A stretch of 64,000 bases of DNA from the NCBI RefSeq assembly GCF_024204665.1, contig NZ_CP100355.1, positions 2,337,451-2,401,450 on the forward strand, read 5' to 3'. The stretch comes from Natronosalvus rutilus. GTDB lineage: Archaea > Halobacteriota > Halobacteria > Halobacteriales > Natrialbaceae. The notes beneath the pieces are model-generated. The model was not told the DNA's origin, made no database searches, and saw nothing but the letters and a program-made list of their open reading frames with translations. Numbering within the stretch: position 1 is the first letter of the stretch; each line of letters opens with the position of its first letter. Shown here in pieces: positions 45,282 to 53,626 of this stretch. The position numbers and the translations under genes are program-made.

Positions 45282-46175
45282 ATGACGACGATCATCGACG
45301 GGAAGGCGGTCGCGAGCGAGATACGAGCCGATCTGACTGGAGCGATCGAAACGCTTGCGGACGCCGGCGCCCGTCCAGGACTGGCGACCGTCCTGATGGG
45401 TGACGACCCGGCGAGCCAGACGTACGTGAACATGAAACAGCGCGACTGCGAGGAGGTCGGCATCGAGCCCCACCACGTCGACGTCCCCGGAGACGCTGCC
45501 CCCGAGGACCTGTACGAGGTCATCGCGGAACTCAACGACGACCCCGACGTTCACGGCTACCTCGTTCAGTCGCCGGTCCCCGACCACGTCGACTACCGGG
45601 ACGTGATCCGGCGAATCGACCCCATGAAGGACGTCGACGGCTTTCACCCCGAGAACGTCGGGCGACTGGTCGCCGGCGACGCTCGGTTCCGGCCCTGCAC
45701 CCCCCACGGCGTCCAGAAACTGCTCGAGGCCGCAGGAGTCGACACCGAGGGGGCGGACGTGACCATCGTCGGACGCTCGGACATTGTCGGCAAACCCCTC
45801 GCGAACCTGCTAATCCAGAAGGCCGACGACGGCAACGCGACGGTGACCGTCTGTCACTCCCGGACCGACGACCTCGCGGCCAAGACGCGCACGGCGGACG
45901 TCGTCGTTGCGGCTGTCGGCATCCCCGAACTGATCGACGGCTCGATGATCGCCGAGGGCGCGACCGTTATCGACGTCGGGGTCAACCGCGTGGACGCGGA
46001 CACCGAGAAGGGATACGAACTCGTCGGCGACGTCGACTTCGAGAGTGCGAAGGAGCGAGCCGGTGCGATCACCCCCGTCCCCGGCGGTGTCGGCCCCATG
46101 ACGCGCGCGATGTTGCTCTACAACACGGTTAAAGCCGCCAGCTTACAGGAGGGTGTCGACGTCGAGTTGCCCTGA
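45282..46175 (+). CDS. folD: bifunctional methylenetetrahydrofolate dehydrogenase/cyclohydrolase
   Basis: 297 aa. Interconverts 5,10-methylene-, methenyl- and 10-formyl-tetrahydrofolate. Catalytic Tyr/Lys pair in ASQTYVNMKQRDCEEVGI, the substrate loop in YLVQSPVPDHVD, and the NADP-binding VTIVGRSDIVGKPLANLL and PVPGGVGPMTRAMLL are intact. The ATG at 45282 is preferred over a TTG 10 codons upstream. Monocistronic. The preceding 290 bp contain short GCGATGACTG-like near-repeats but no gene. Confidence 0.95.
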   Translation: MTTIIDGKAVASEIRADLTGAIETLADAGARPGLATVLMGDDPASQTYVNMKQRDCEEVGIEPHHVDVPGDAAPEDLYEVIAELNDDPDVHGYLVQSPVPDHVDYRDVIRRIDPMKDVDGFHPENVGRLVAGDARFRPCTPHGVQKLLEAAGVDTEGADVTIVGRSDIVGKPLANLLIQKADDGNATVTVCHSRTDDLAAKTRTADVVVAAVGIPELIDGSMIAEGATVIDVGVNRVDADTEKGYELVGDVDFESAKERAGAITPVPGGVGPMTRAMLLYNTVKAASLQEGVDVELP

Positions 46176-46222
46176 TTCTAACCCTGACTCCTCCCTCTCT
46201 CTGACTTCGTCGAACGCGGTCG

Positions 46223-46957
46223 CTACAGCGTCTCCGCCAGCGACTCGAGTCCCTCCCGCGCGGCCTCGAGTTCGGCCACGTCCCCCTGGACGCCGTTCGC
46301 CAGGTGCCGAGTCGTCTCGAGCAGTCGTTCCGCGATCGCCGGTTCGACGTCGCCCTCGAGCATGCGCAGGCGCGTTTCGTGATCGATCAGGCTCTCGAGC
46401 GTGCTCTGGGCGTCCTCGAGTTCGAGTTCGAGTTCCCGATCCGTCTCCTCGACCCAGAGGCGGAGATCGCGCCGATAGGTGCGCACGGCGTCGGCGACGG
46501 CGAGGCCTCGAGCCTCGTGGAAGGACGGCGGGACCGTCTCCGGGCCGGGGCGCGTGCCATCGTCGGCATCGCGCAACAGCGAGAGGAAGTACAGCTCTTC
46601 GTCTTCGGTCAGTCGGGAGGTCCGGGCGACGATGTCGGCGGCGTGGCGGAGTTCCATCGCGGCGAGGTACGTGTCGTCGAGCGGGCGAAGGTCCCCGTCG
46701 GCGACGAATCCGCGGTTCCGAACGTACTCGCGACAGATCCCTCTGGCGCGGTCGGCGAGTTCGTCGTTGGTCGCCTCGTCGACGGCTCCGCGGACGCTCG
46801 TGAGGTCGAACGACGCGGGTCGGTCGGTGGTCGCCGTGCGCTCGCCGGTGCCGACGCTCTTGAGGCTCCCGCAGGCCGGACAGCCGACGCTCCCCGTCTC
46901 GGCATACGACCAGCGGGTCCCACAGGCCGTACACTCGCGTTCGCCACGGACGTTCAT
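46223..46957 (-). CDS. zinc-ribbon protein with helical C-terminal domain
   Basis: 244 aa. N-terminal zinc ribbon (CTACGTRWSYAETGSVGCPACG) followed by an all-alpha region with repeated heptad-like helices (RDADDGTRPGPETVPP; DRELELELEDAQSTLESLID; EAAREGLESLAETL). No enzymatic motif. Haloarchaea-wide family whose role I do not know; a transcription or ribosome-associated factor would fit the ribbon. Convergent with folD. Confidence 0.78.
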   Translation of the reverse strand: MNVRGERECTACGTRWSYAETGSVGCPACGSLKSVGTGERTATTDRPASFDLTSVRGAVDEATNDELADRARGICREYVRNRGFVADGDLRPLDDTYLAAMELRHAADIVARTSRLTEDEELYFLSLLRDADDGTRPGPETVPPSFHEARGLAVADAVRTYRRDLRLWVEETDRELELELEDAQSTLESLIDHETRLRMLEGDVEPAIAERLLETTRHLANGVQGDVAELEAAREGLESLAETL

Positions 46958-47147
46958 CGCCGTTCGCTACGCGTGCGAGCCCAAAAGTCCCGTCGATGCA
47001 CGACACCGGCGACCTCGAATCGATCGACCGACTCGATGGTTCTATCACACATGTAAACAGTCAGTCAAATGATTACCTACCGGGGAATGAAGAGACGGCA
47101 ATTGCAATGCGTATCATCAGAACCTCGAGCAAAATACCCAGATTCGC

Positions 47148-47486
47148 ATGTCCCGAGATAGATTCAGTCGACGAAAGTTCGTCGTTGCAGTTGGTGCCGC
47201 GGGTACGGCCGCCCTCGCAGGGTGTACCGACGACGGCAACGGGAACGGAGACGAGCCAGGCGGCAACGGGAACGGGGACGACAACGAGACTGACGACGAA
47301 ATCGGCAACGGCGATGATGAGAACGAGACGGATATCGGCGACGACAACGAAACCGACGACAACGAGACGGATATCGGCGACGACAACGAAACCGACGACA
47401 ACGAAACCGACATCGGTGACGACAACGAGACGAACGTCGGCGACGATAACGAAACCGACAACGAGACCGAGGACGAAGACGTATAA
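47148..47486 (+). CDS. Tat lipoprotein made of NET sequon repeats
   Basis: 112 aa. Tat signal and lipobox (SRRKFVVAVGAAGTAALAGC) are followed by about 86 mature residues of Gly/Asn/Asp/Glu/Thr only. A 13-residue (39-bp) unit, NETDIGDDNETDD, is repeated about three times. Nine NET triplets, each a potential N-glycosylation site, occupy the mature part. Nothing enzymatic; most simply a heavily glycosylated surface tether or spacer. Confidence 0.75.
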   Translation: MSRDRFSRRKFVVAVGAAGTAALAGCTDDGNGNGDEPGGNGNGDDNETDDEIGNGDDENETDIGDDNETDDNETDIGDDNETDDNETDIGDDNETNVGDDNETDNETEDEDV

Positions 47487-47619
47487 CGAGACGCTCGTAG
47501 CTCATCTCGCCCACTCTTCGAACAGCGTCACACACGCGGCGAATCGACAGCCGGTCGAGATCCGACGCCGTAGTACCGCCCAAACGGTTTTATTTCGAGC
47601 CCGAGAACTAACGGACACG

Positions 47620-48070
47620 ATGACACGGAGTACCCACGCTCCTGGTCGAGAAATTCGTCGATAGCGACGACACGCAGGTACGAACGACCGACGACGGCGT
47701 CGTCCTCGAGGTCGGTTCCGCCACCTACGCGTTGACCAGTACCGACGCAGCACAGCTTCGCGACCAGCTCGCCGACGCCCTCTCGCGGACGCGAACGTTC
47801 ACTCACACGGAGGCAACGCATCGTCCCGACGGATCCTACGTCGTCGCCCGTCGCGGGGCGACCTCTAGCGGCCACCGAAAGGTCTTCGACTCCTTCGAGG
47901 CGGTAATCGACCTCTTCGAGGCGCTCCCGACGACGTTCACGGCTGACGACGTCGGGCGCACGGGGCTCTCCGGCAGTCGGCGACACATACTCGTCTGGCA
48001 CGTTCTGGAGCATCCGGAGTTCCCCTGTGAGTTGCGCCGTCGACAGCCGTTGACTGCGCGGAAAGTCTGA
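47620..48070 (+). pseudogene. small conserved protein with a 5' frameshift
   Basis: The ATG at 47620 has a TATA-like TTTTATTT 25-32 nt upstream, but its frame stops after MTRSTHAPGREIRR. The downstream frame (+1) is coding-like from about 47640 (LLVEKFVDSDDTQVRTTDDG...) to the stop at 48070, yet lacks an ATG or GTG at its head; the first usable start is a TTG at 47732. A single extra base between 47624 and 47661 reconciles the two frames. Either a genuine frameshift mutation, a sequencing error or recoding. Confidence 0.6.
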
Positions 48071-48178
48071 CCTGGACCCGTCGGTAGGCGAGGACCGAGA
48101 GCAGCTATACGCCACCCGACAGGTCGCGAATCGAATTCCGGGCCCCCACTTTTTACCGTGGGGATACGAGACAGAGCC

Positions 48179-48325
48179 ATGCGTGAAGAAGACGAAATCC
48201 GCGAGCAGTACGAGTTTCTCGTCGAGCAACTCGAGAGCGACGAGATGCGCCACGAGGGCGTCAGACAGATGTTCACGTACTACCGCCGGGCGCTGGGCTG
48301 GGTCCTCGAGGAGGAACACATGTGA
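48179..48325 (+). CDS. 48-residue conserved small protein
   Basis: Short gene read from the ATG at 48179: MREEDEIREQYEFLVEQLES and onward, ending VLEEEHM. It is predicted all-alpha with amphipathic helices (heptads with Glu/Arg), no Cys, no membrane segment. A TTTTTA about 25-30 nt upstream gives a good leaderless promoter. Codon use and acidic composition match neighbours, so it is likely real; function unknown. Confidence 0.7.
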   Translation: MREEDEIREQYEFLVEQLESDEMRHEGVRQMFTYYRRALGWVLEEEHM

Positions 48326-48415
48326 TCGTCGAACCCGAACATATTCCGAAACGGACCAGTCACGTCTCGAGGCAGTGTCGGTACCTTTAAGTTTCTCCGG
48401 TGAATTCTACCAATT

Positions 48416-48525
48416 GACGCTTCGCTTTGGAGGGCCGAAGCGTCAGCGGGGACCAATTCAGGGCGGCAAGCAATCACGCGGCCCTTTTCACGCCGCGTGG
48501 TTTGCTTTCCTGTTTACAATGCTTT
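48416..48525 (+). ncRNA. candidate structured small RNA
   Basis: A TATA-like TTTAAG (48386-48391) lies about 28 nt before a perfect 9-bp hairpin GACGCTTCG / CGAAGCGTC (48416-48424 and 48436-48444). Next comes a linker and a second hairpin CACGCGGC / GCCGCGTG (48475-48482 and 48492-48499) that can be extended by GCAAGCAAT with GTTTGCTTTC. A T-rich stretch follows. No reading frame fits. No known RNA family recognised. Confidence 0.45.
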
Positions 48526-48551
48526 TGAGTGTAGAGTACTGAGACCCTGCC

Positions 48552-48614
48552 GTCCACTACCGGTTTCGTGTCGCCCACCGTCGGTTTTGTGTCATTCTCT
48601 CCCAGTTTCGTATC
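48552..48614 (+). repeat. three tandem 21-bp repeats
   Basis: Units 48552-48572, 48573-48593 and 48594-48614, each ending GTTTCGTGTC or a close variant. On the opposite strand they would read as DTKPxxx heptads in a 74-codon frame, but that frame lacks other signs of coding. The surrounding intergenic region (48326-48873) otherwise contains the candidate RNA and the padR promoter. Confidence 0.55.
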
Positions 48615-48873
48615 GGCGTGTACGACGGCCGACGACGGTCGATAGAATCGAGGATCGACGACCATCGCGCAGGGCACAATTAATTCTAAACGGAACACAA
48701 TTCATCGTAGACATGAGGACATCGTTATGCGTCACGCCTCGCTTACTGGTCGAAGCCCTTACGTTTCGAAAGCCCTGTCAATCGCGTGTTCGGCGGAATA
48801 CTTCGTCCATGCGTCGCCTGCAACCCGATATATTTATTAAAATTCGACAAGAAGAACGAGTGGTACGTTCCCA

Positions 48874-49149
48874 ATGTACGACTTGACAGGATTTCAGCGC
48901 GACCTCCTATACGTGATCGCCGGCGAAGAAGAGCCACACGGCCTCGCGATCAAGGAGGAACTCGAGCAGTACTACGAGAAGGAGATCCACCACGGACGGC
49001 TCTACCCCAACCTCGACACGCTCGTCGACAAGGGACTCGTCGAGAAGGGGAGTCGCGACCGACGGACCAACTTCTACACGCTCACTCGACGCGGTCGACG
49101 TGAACTCGAGGCTCGTCGGGACTGGGAGGGCCAGTACGTCGACCTCTGA
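48874..49149 (+). CDS. PadR family transcription regulator
   Basis: 91 aa, single winged helix: LTGFQRDLLYVIAGEEEPHG, IKEELEQYYEKEIHHGRLYPNL, then DKGLVEKGSRDRRTNFYTLT and RRGRREL. It matches the minimal PadR form without the C-terminal coiled-coil dimerisation helix. An AT-rich TATATTTATTA about 36-46 nt upstream is the likely promoter. Phenolic acid response is the founding function; the effector here is unknown. Same direction as the MgtC gene, 62 bp away. Confidence 0.9.
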   Translation: MYDLTGFQRDLLYVIAGEEEPHGLAIKEELEQYYEKEIHHGRLYPNLDTLVDKGLVEKGSRDRRTNFYTLTRRGRRELEARRDWEGQYVDL

Positions 49150-49211
49150 GACGCGTTCTCGATCCAGATATCGCACTCGATTAGATCGAAATCCGCTTCG
49201 CATACGACCCA

Positions 49212-50513
49212 ATGCTACCCGATGCTCCCCTGCAGATACAGATACTCGAAGCCCCCCTCGACGAGGCAGTCGTTCGGATCGCCCTCGCCGGCGCACTCGG
49301 GATGTTCCTGGGGCTCGAGCGCGAGTGGTCACAGAAGTCCGCCGGAATCCGAACGTTCTCGCTGATCAGCCTACTTGCCGCCGTCTTCACGATCCTTGTC
49401 CTCGAGGCCGACGTCGGCGAGAGCCTGTTGCTCCTCGGCGGTCTGCTCGTCATCGTCCAGGGTGTGTTGCTCGCTGTGCAGGGGTTAATGAGCGAGGAAG
49501 ACACTGGCCTCTCGCTGACGACGTCCGTCTCGATGCTGGTCGCTTACGGCGTCGGCTCGCTCGTAGCGGCGGGATTCGCTATCGAGGGCGTGACCGTCGC
49601 CGTCCTCTCCTCACTCCTGCTCGTGCTCAAGCGTGAACTCCACGAATTCGCGTGGGGACTCTCGCGCGAGGAGATGCGGTCGACGACGGAGTTCGCCATC
49701 CTGGCGTTCGTCATCTACCCCATCCTGCCGGCCGAGTACGATCTTCCGCTCGGTTCGGTCACGGTCCCGCTCGAGCCTCAGGTCATCTGGCTCATGGTCG
49801 TCGCCGTCGCCGGAATCGGGATCGTCAACTACGCCATCGTCTCGACGTACGGCGGTCGCGGCATCGCCGTCACCGGGTTCTTCGGTGGCCTGGCGTCCTC
49901 GACAGCCGTCGTCGGGACGATGCTCGACCACGTTCGACAGCGCCCGGAGGCGGCCTCGTACGCGGTCGCTGCGATCTTGCTCGCAAACGCGGCGATGGCG
50001 GTGCGGAATCTCGCGATTGCCGTCGCGTTCACCGCGGGAAGTGCCGTCGCGCCGCTCTTCCAGGCCGTCGTTCCGCTCGGCACGGTCATCGTCCTCGCGT
50101 TCGTCATCGCGTTCCTCATGGCCGACTGGTCTGAATCCACGGAGATGGACCTCGAGAACCCGTTCTCACTGAAGAACGCCCTCGCGTTCGGGGCCGTCTT
50201 CTTCGCGGTCCTCGTCTTCGGTTCGCTGGCGGAGACCTGGTTCGGCACGCTTGGCTTTTACGCCACTGCCGTCGCGAGCGGACTTGTCTCGAGCGCCGGG
50301 GCGACCACGTCCGCCGTCGTTCTCTATCGCGGCGGGACGCTCACTGCCCCCGAGGCCACGATTGCCATCTTGCTGGCGACGGTCTCGAGCATCGTCGTCA
50401 AGGCGTTGCTCGCGGCGACGTCCTCGGACGGGGAGTTCAAACGCAAGGTCGCGGTTTCCAGCGGTGCGCTCCTGGCCGGCGGCGCCGTCGCCACCGCCCT
50501 CATCGTCGTCTGA
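49212..50513 (+). CDS. MgtC/SapB N-terminal plus DUF4010 membrane protein
   Basis: 433 aa with about 12 helices. The N-terminus has the MgtC-type motif ALAGALGMFLGLEREWSQKSAGIRTF; the rest is the DUF4010 half with VNYAIVSTYGGRGIAVTGFFGGLASSTAVV and a matching GLVSSAGATTSAVVLY. The internal similarity of these two segments suggests an inverted duplication. Proposed as a transporter or Mg-related membrane protein; substrate unknown. A TATA-like GATTAGA lies about 30 nt upstream. Confidence 0.9.
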   Translation: MLPDAPLQIQILEAPLDEAVVRIALAGALGMFLGLEREWSQKSAGIRTFSLISLLAAVFTILVLEADVGESLLLLGGLLVIVQGVLLAVQGLMSEEDTGLSLTTSVSMLVAYGVGSLVAAGFAIEGVTVAVLSSLLLVLKRELHEFAWGLSREEMRSTTEFAILAFVIYPILPAEYDLPLGSVTVPLEPQVIWLMVVAVAGIGIVNYAIVSTYGGRGIAVTGFFGGLASSTAVVGTMLDHVRQRPEAASYAVAAILLANAAMAVRNLAIAVAFTAGSAVAPLFQAVVPLGTVIVLAFVIAFLMADWSESTEMDLENPFSLKNALAFGAVFFAVLVFGSLAETWFGTLGFYATAVASGLVSSAGATTSAVVLYRGGTLTAPEATIAILLATVSSIVVKALLAATSSDGEFKRKVAVSSGALLAGGAVATALIVV

Positions 50514-50567
50514 GTATTGCCCGAACCACAACGAATATTTTTAATCAACGGCCGGCGCAACTCGGGT

Positions 50568-51920
50568 ATGGACCGAGATACGGTCGAGCCGCGAGTCGAG
50601 ACGATGCCGGGCAAACGAGCGACCGAGTGGGCTGAGTACCACCACCAGTTCGCCGCCCCGAGCACCTACGTCTACGACTTCGTCTGGGATACGCAGGCAG
50701 ACGCTATCGGGCCGTTCTGTACCGACGTCGACGGCAACGTCCTCATGGACTTCACGAGCCACGTCGCCGCGGCCCCGCTCGGGTACAACAACCCGGCGGT
50801 GAAAGAGAAGCTCGAGGCGTTCGACCTCGTCGATCCGACGAAAATCGCCGGCCAGGACTTCTACGTGAGTGGCGGTGGCTCCCCCTCGAACCCGGACTTT
50901 CCCGGACCCTCTCAGCTGATGGATCGACTGATCGACCTCACGGATCACTACGACATGGACCGGGTGTTCCTCTCGAACTCCGGCGCCGAAGCGGTCGAAA
51001 ACGCGATCAAGATCTGTTACGCCAGCGGTGGCCACCGCGCAATCACGTTCGACGGCGCGTTCCACGGGCGCACCCTGGGCGCACTCTCGCTGAACCGGTC
51101 GAAGGCCGTCCACCGGAAGGGGTATCCCGAGGTGCCCGGCGTTATCAGCGTCCCCTATCCCTCGAGCCAGGAGCACTACGAGAACGACTGGCTCACGGAC
51201 GGACCTGGCGGAAACGTCGTCGCCGACAAACTCGACCCCGACCGTGGCGTCGTCGATGCCGACGAGGTCGCCTTCCTCATCCTCGAGCCGGTCCAGGGCG
51301 AAGGCGGCTACCGCGTTCCCCACCCCGAGTTCGCTCGCGACGTCGAGGCGCTCCGGGACCGGTTCGGCCTGCGGGTCATCGCCGACGAGATCCAGTCTGG
51401 ACTCGGCCGGAGCGGCGAGATGTGGGCGATCGACCACCTGGATCTCACCCCGGACGTCATCACCAGTGCGAAGGGACTGCGCGTCGGTGCGACCATCTCC
51501 CGATCCGATATCTTCCCCGAGGAGACGGGCCGCATCTCCTCGACGTGGGGCGCCGGCGACGTCCTCGCGTCGCTCCAGGGCGTGCTCACCATCGACGCGA
51601 TTCGCGAGCAAAATCTGCTCGAGAACGTGCGCGAACGCGGCGAGCAGTTCCGCTCGATCCTCGCCGAACGCGACGTCGAGGGCGTCACCGACGTGCGCGG
51701 CCGGGGCCTGATGCTCGCGCTCGAGTTCGACACCAAGGATCGCCGCGAGGCCGTCGTCGAGGCGGCGATGAAGCGCGGGCTGCTCACGCTCGGCTGTGGA
51801 CACAAGACCCTGCGAATCCTGCCACCGCTCAACGTCACCGAACGCGAGATCGACCTCGGCTCGCGGCTCCTGCTTGAGGCGATCGACGACGTCGCGACGC
51901 AGACGGCGACGACCGCCTGA
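50568..51920 (+). CDS. class III PLP aminotransferase (aspartate aminotransferase family, GabT-like)
   Basis: 450 aa. PLP-binding Lys in VITSAKGLRVGATI, cofactor Asp in VIADEIQSGLGRSGEMWAID, phosphate-binding SNSGAEAVENAIKI and the family ending HKTLRILPPLNV are intact. Substrates in the family include ornithine, 4-aminobutyrate and acetylornithine; the N-terminal ~30 residues do not settle which. ATG at 50568 follows the TATA-like AATATTTTTAAT by about 25-30 nt. Proteasome genes follow after a 72-bp gap that carries a palindrome. Confidence 0.93.
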   Translation: MDRDTVEPRVETMPGKRATEWAEYHHQFAAPSTYVYDFVWDTQADAIGPFCTDVDGNVLMDFTSHVAAAPLGYNNPAVKEKLEAFDLVDPTKIAGQDFYVSGGGSPSNPDFPGPSQLMDRLIDLTDHYDMDRVFLSNSGAEAVENAIKICYASGGHRAITFDGAFHGRTLGALSLNRSKAVHRKGYPEVPGVISVPYPSSQEHYENDWLTDGPGGNVVADKLDPDRGVVDADEVAFLILEPVQGEGGYRVPHPEFARDVEALRDRFGLRVIADEIQSGLGRSGEMWAIDHLDLTPDVITSAKGLRVGATISRSDIFPEETGRISSTWGAGDVLASLQGVLTIDAIREQNLLENVRERGEQFRSILAERDVEGVTDVRGRGLMLALEFDTKDRREAVVEAAMKRGLLTLGCGHKTLRILPPLNVTEREIDLGSRLLLEAIDDVATQTATTA

Positions 51921-51936
51921 CGGCCTGCGACTCGAC

Positions 51937-51958
51937 TAGCTAAAATATATTTTAGCTA
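51937..51958. promoter_or_regulatory. perfect 22-bp palindrome before the proteasome genes
   Basis: TA-flanked palindrome; its central 20 bases are AGCTAAAATATATTTTAGCT. It lies 17 bp after the aminotransferase stop and just upstream of a TATA box (CATATATTT, 51960-51968, 25-33 nt before the ATG at 51993). Might be an operator, the terminator of the preceding gene, or both. Confidence 0.6.
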
Positions 51959-51992
51959 ACATATATTTCGCTGGGTCGCCTCCACTCGAGTG

Positions 51993-52769
51993 ATGACGCG
52001 ATACCACAGCAAACACGACTCGCGGCCGGGCAGCGACTCACGACCGGACAGCGATTCGCAGACGGCCAACGACTCGCAACCGGGACTCGAGTTTGGCGAG
52101 CGATTCTCGACCCTGGGCTCCCGGACCAAACCGTTCGCACAGCACGCGCCAGCGACCGGAGGCGGCGACACGCACGAACTCGAGTTCTCGACGGGAACGA
52201 CCATCGTCGGCATCCGGGCGACGGACGGCGTCGTCATGGCTGCTGACCAGCGAATGAGCCTTGGGGGCCGCTTCACCGCCAACAAGGACGTCCGAAAGAT
52301 TTCGGCGGTCCACCCGACCGCAGCGATGGCGATTTCGGGATCCGTCGGCCCGGCACAAGAGGTCATCAGGCGGTTACGCGCCGAAGCCAGTCTCTACGAA
52401 TCCCGCCGAGGCGAACCGATGAGCCTGCCCGCGCTCGCGCGGACAGCGGGAGCCCTCGTCCGCGGTTTGCCCGTCGCACCGCTCCTCTGTGGCGTCGACG
52501 AGACGGGCGGCCACGTCTACGAACTCGACGGTGGCGGGAGCGTCGTGGAAGACCACTACGCGGCCGGCGGGAGCGGCATGCAGGTCGCCTACGGCGTGCT
52601 CGAGGGGCGGCTCGAGGACGACCCGGCGCCCGAACTCGAGACGGCGACGGACGCGGCGGTCGCCGCCGTCGAGGCCGCGAGCGAGCGCGACACCGCGAGC
52701 GGTGACGGGGTGACCACCGCGACGATCACGGCCGATGGCGTGACCGTCGACCAGCGGAGGGCGAGCTAA
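51993..52769 (+). CDS. proteasome beta subunit with long propeptide
   Basis: 258 aa proteolytic subunit of the 20S proteasome. Catalytic Thr follows a Gly (HELEFSTG|TTIVGIRATDG), at residue 69, so about 68 residues of propeptide are removed. The Asp and Lys of the active site are found in AADQRMS and NKDVRKISAV, with one extra residue between them relative to typical sequences. The propeptide is disordered and Ser/Asp-rich with short SDSRPD-like repeats. Overlaps the alpha gene (TAATG). Confidence 0.93.
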   Translation: MTRYHSKHDSRPGSDSRPDSDSQTANDSQPGLEFGERFSTLGSRTKPFAQHAPATGGGDTHELEFSTGTTIVGIRATDGVVMAADQRMSLGGRFTANKDVRKISAVHPTAAMAISGSVGPAQEVIRRLRAEASLYESRRGEPMSLPALARTAGALVRGLPVAPLLCGVDETGGHVYELDGGGSVVEDHYAAGGSGMQVAYGVLEGRLEDDPAPELETATDAAVAAVEAASERDTASGDGVTTATITADGVTVDQRRAS

Positions 52770-53482
52770 TGCAGTCGAATCAGCAGGCCTACGACCGCGG
52801 GACGTCGATCTTCTCGCCGGACGGCCGGCTCTACCAGGTCGAGTACGCACGCGAGGCCGTCGCTCGAGGGAGCCCCGTCGTTGGCGTGGAAACGACCGAC
52901 GGCGTCGTATTCGTCGCCGACAGTCGAACGCCCTCGCCCTTGCTCGCGAACGACAGCGTCGAGAAACTCCACGACCTCGACGGCCGACTGGCCGCCGCGA
53001 GCGCGGGCCACGTCGCTGATGCACGCCGCCTCGTGGATTACGCTCGCCGGTACGCTCAGGAGGAGCGACTCCGGTACGGGGAGGCGCCGGGCGTCGAACC
53101 GGTCGCCACGGCCGTGGCCGACCACGTCCAGGAGACGACCCAGTCGGGCGGCACCCGACCGTTCGGGACCGCGCTCCTGCTCGGCGGGGTCGACCCGGAG
53201 CCGCGGCTCTACGAACTCGACCCCTCCGGGTTGACCCGGCGCTGGCGAGCGACGGCGATCGGCGGCGACAGCGAGGCGATTCGGGCGACGCTTGAGGCGA
53301 GCTACGAAACAGGCCTCGAAGCGACGGAAGGACTGACCGTCGCGCTACGGGCGCTTGACGACGGACGCGAGGCCGAATGGGACGGAGCGTCCGTCGACGT
53401 CGCCGTGGTCGACTCGAGTGGAATCGATCGGTTCGATTCCCAGCGGTGTGCACAGGCGCTGGTGGACGCCGAGCTCACCTAA
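52769..53482 (+). CDS. proteasome alpha subunit
   Basis: 237 aa non-catalytic ring subunit. The gate and ring signature is complete: QAYDRGTSIFSPDGRLYQVEYAREAV, with YDR. The rest follows the alpha fold (DARRLVDYARRYAQEERLRYG, GTALLLGGVDPE). The ATG overlaps the beta stop codon, so the two are translated together and could form one 20S core. It lacks the long acidic C-terminal tail seen in many haloarchaeal alpha subunits. Likely a paralogous set rather than the main one. Confidence 0.92.
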   Translation: MQSNQQAYDRGTSIFSPDGRLYQVEYAREAVARGSPVVGVETTDGVVFVADSRTPSPLLANDSVEKLHDLDGRLAAASAGHVADARRLVDYARRYAQEERLRYGEAPGVEPVATAVADHVQETTQSGGTRPFGTALLLGGVDPEPRLYELDPSGLTRRWRATAIGGDSEAIRATLEASYETGLEATEGLTVALRALDDGREAEWDGASVDVAVVDSSGIDRFDSQRCAQALVDAELT

Positions 53483-53626
53483 GTCGGTCACACGCCCTCA
53501 GGGTCACGGAGAGTGCTTGTTTAGTCCGAAACCAACCGGCACATACGGATGCGAACTGAGAGTGCGAGTAAAATGGCTGTTTGACCGTGGCGAAGGTATA
53601 TCATCAATAGTTGAATATATTTGCCT

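Noticed and set aside
48326-48873. RNase P or 7S RNA
   Set aside because: No recognisable conserved core for either; the candidate is shorter and only two hairpins are visible.
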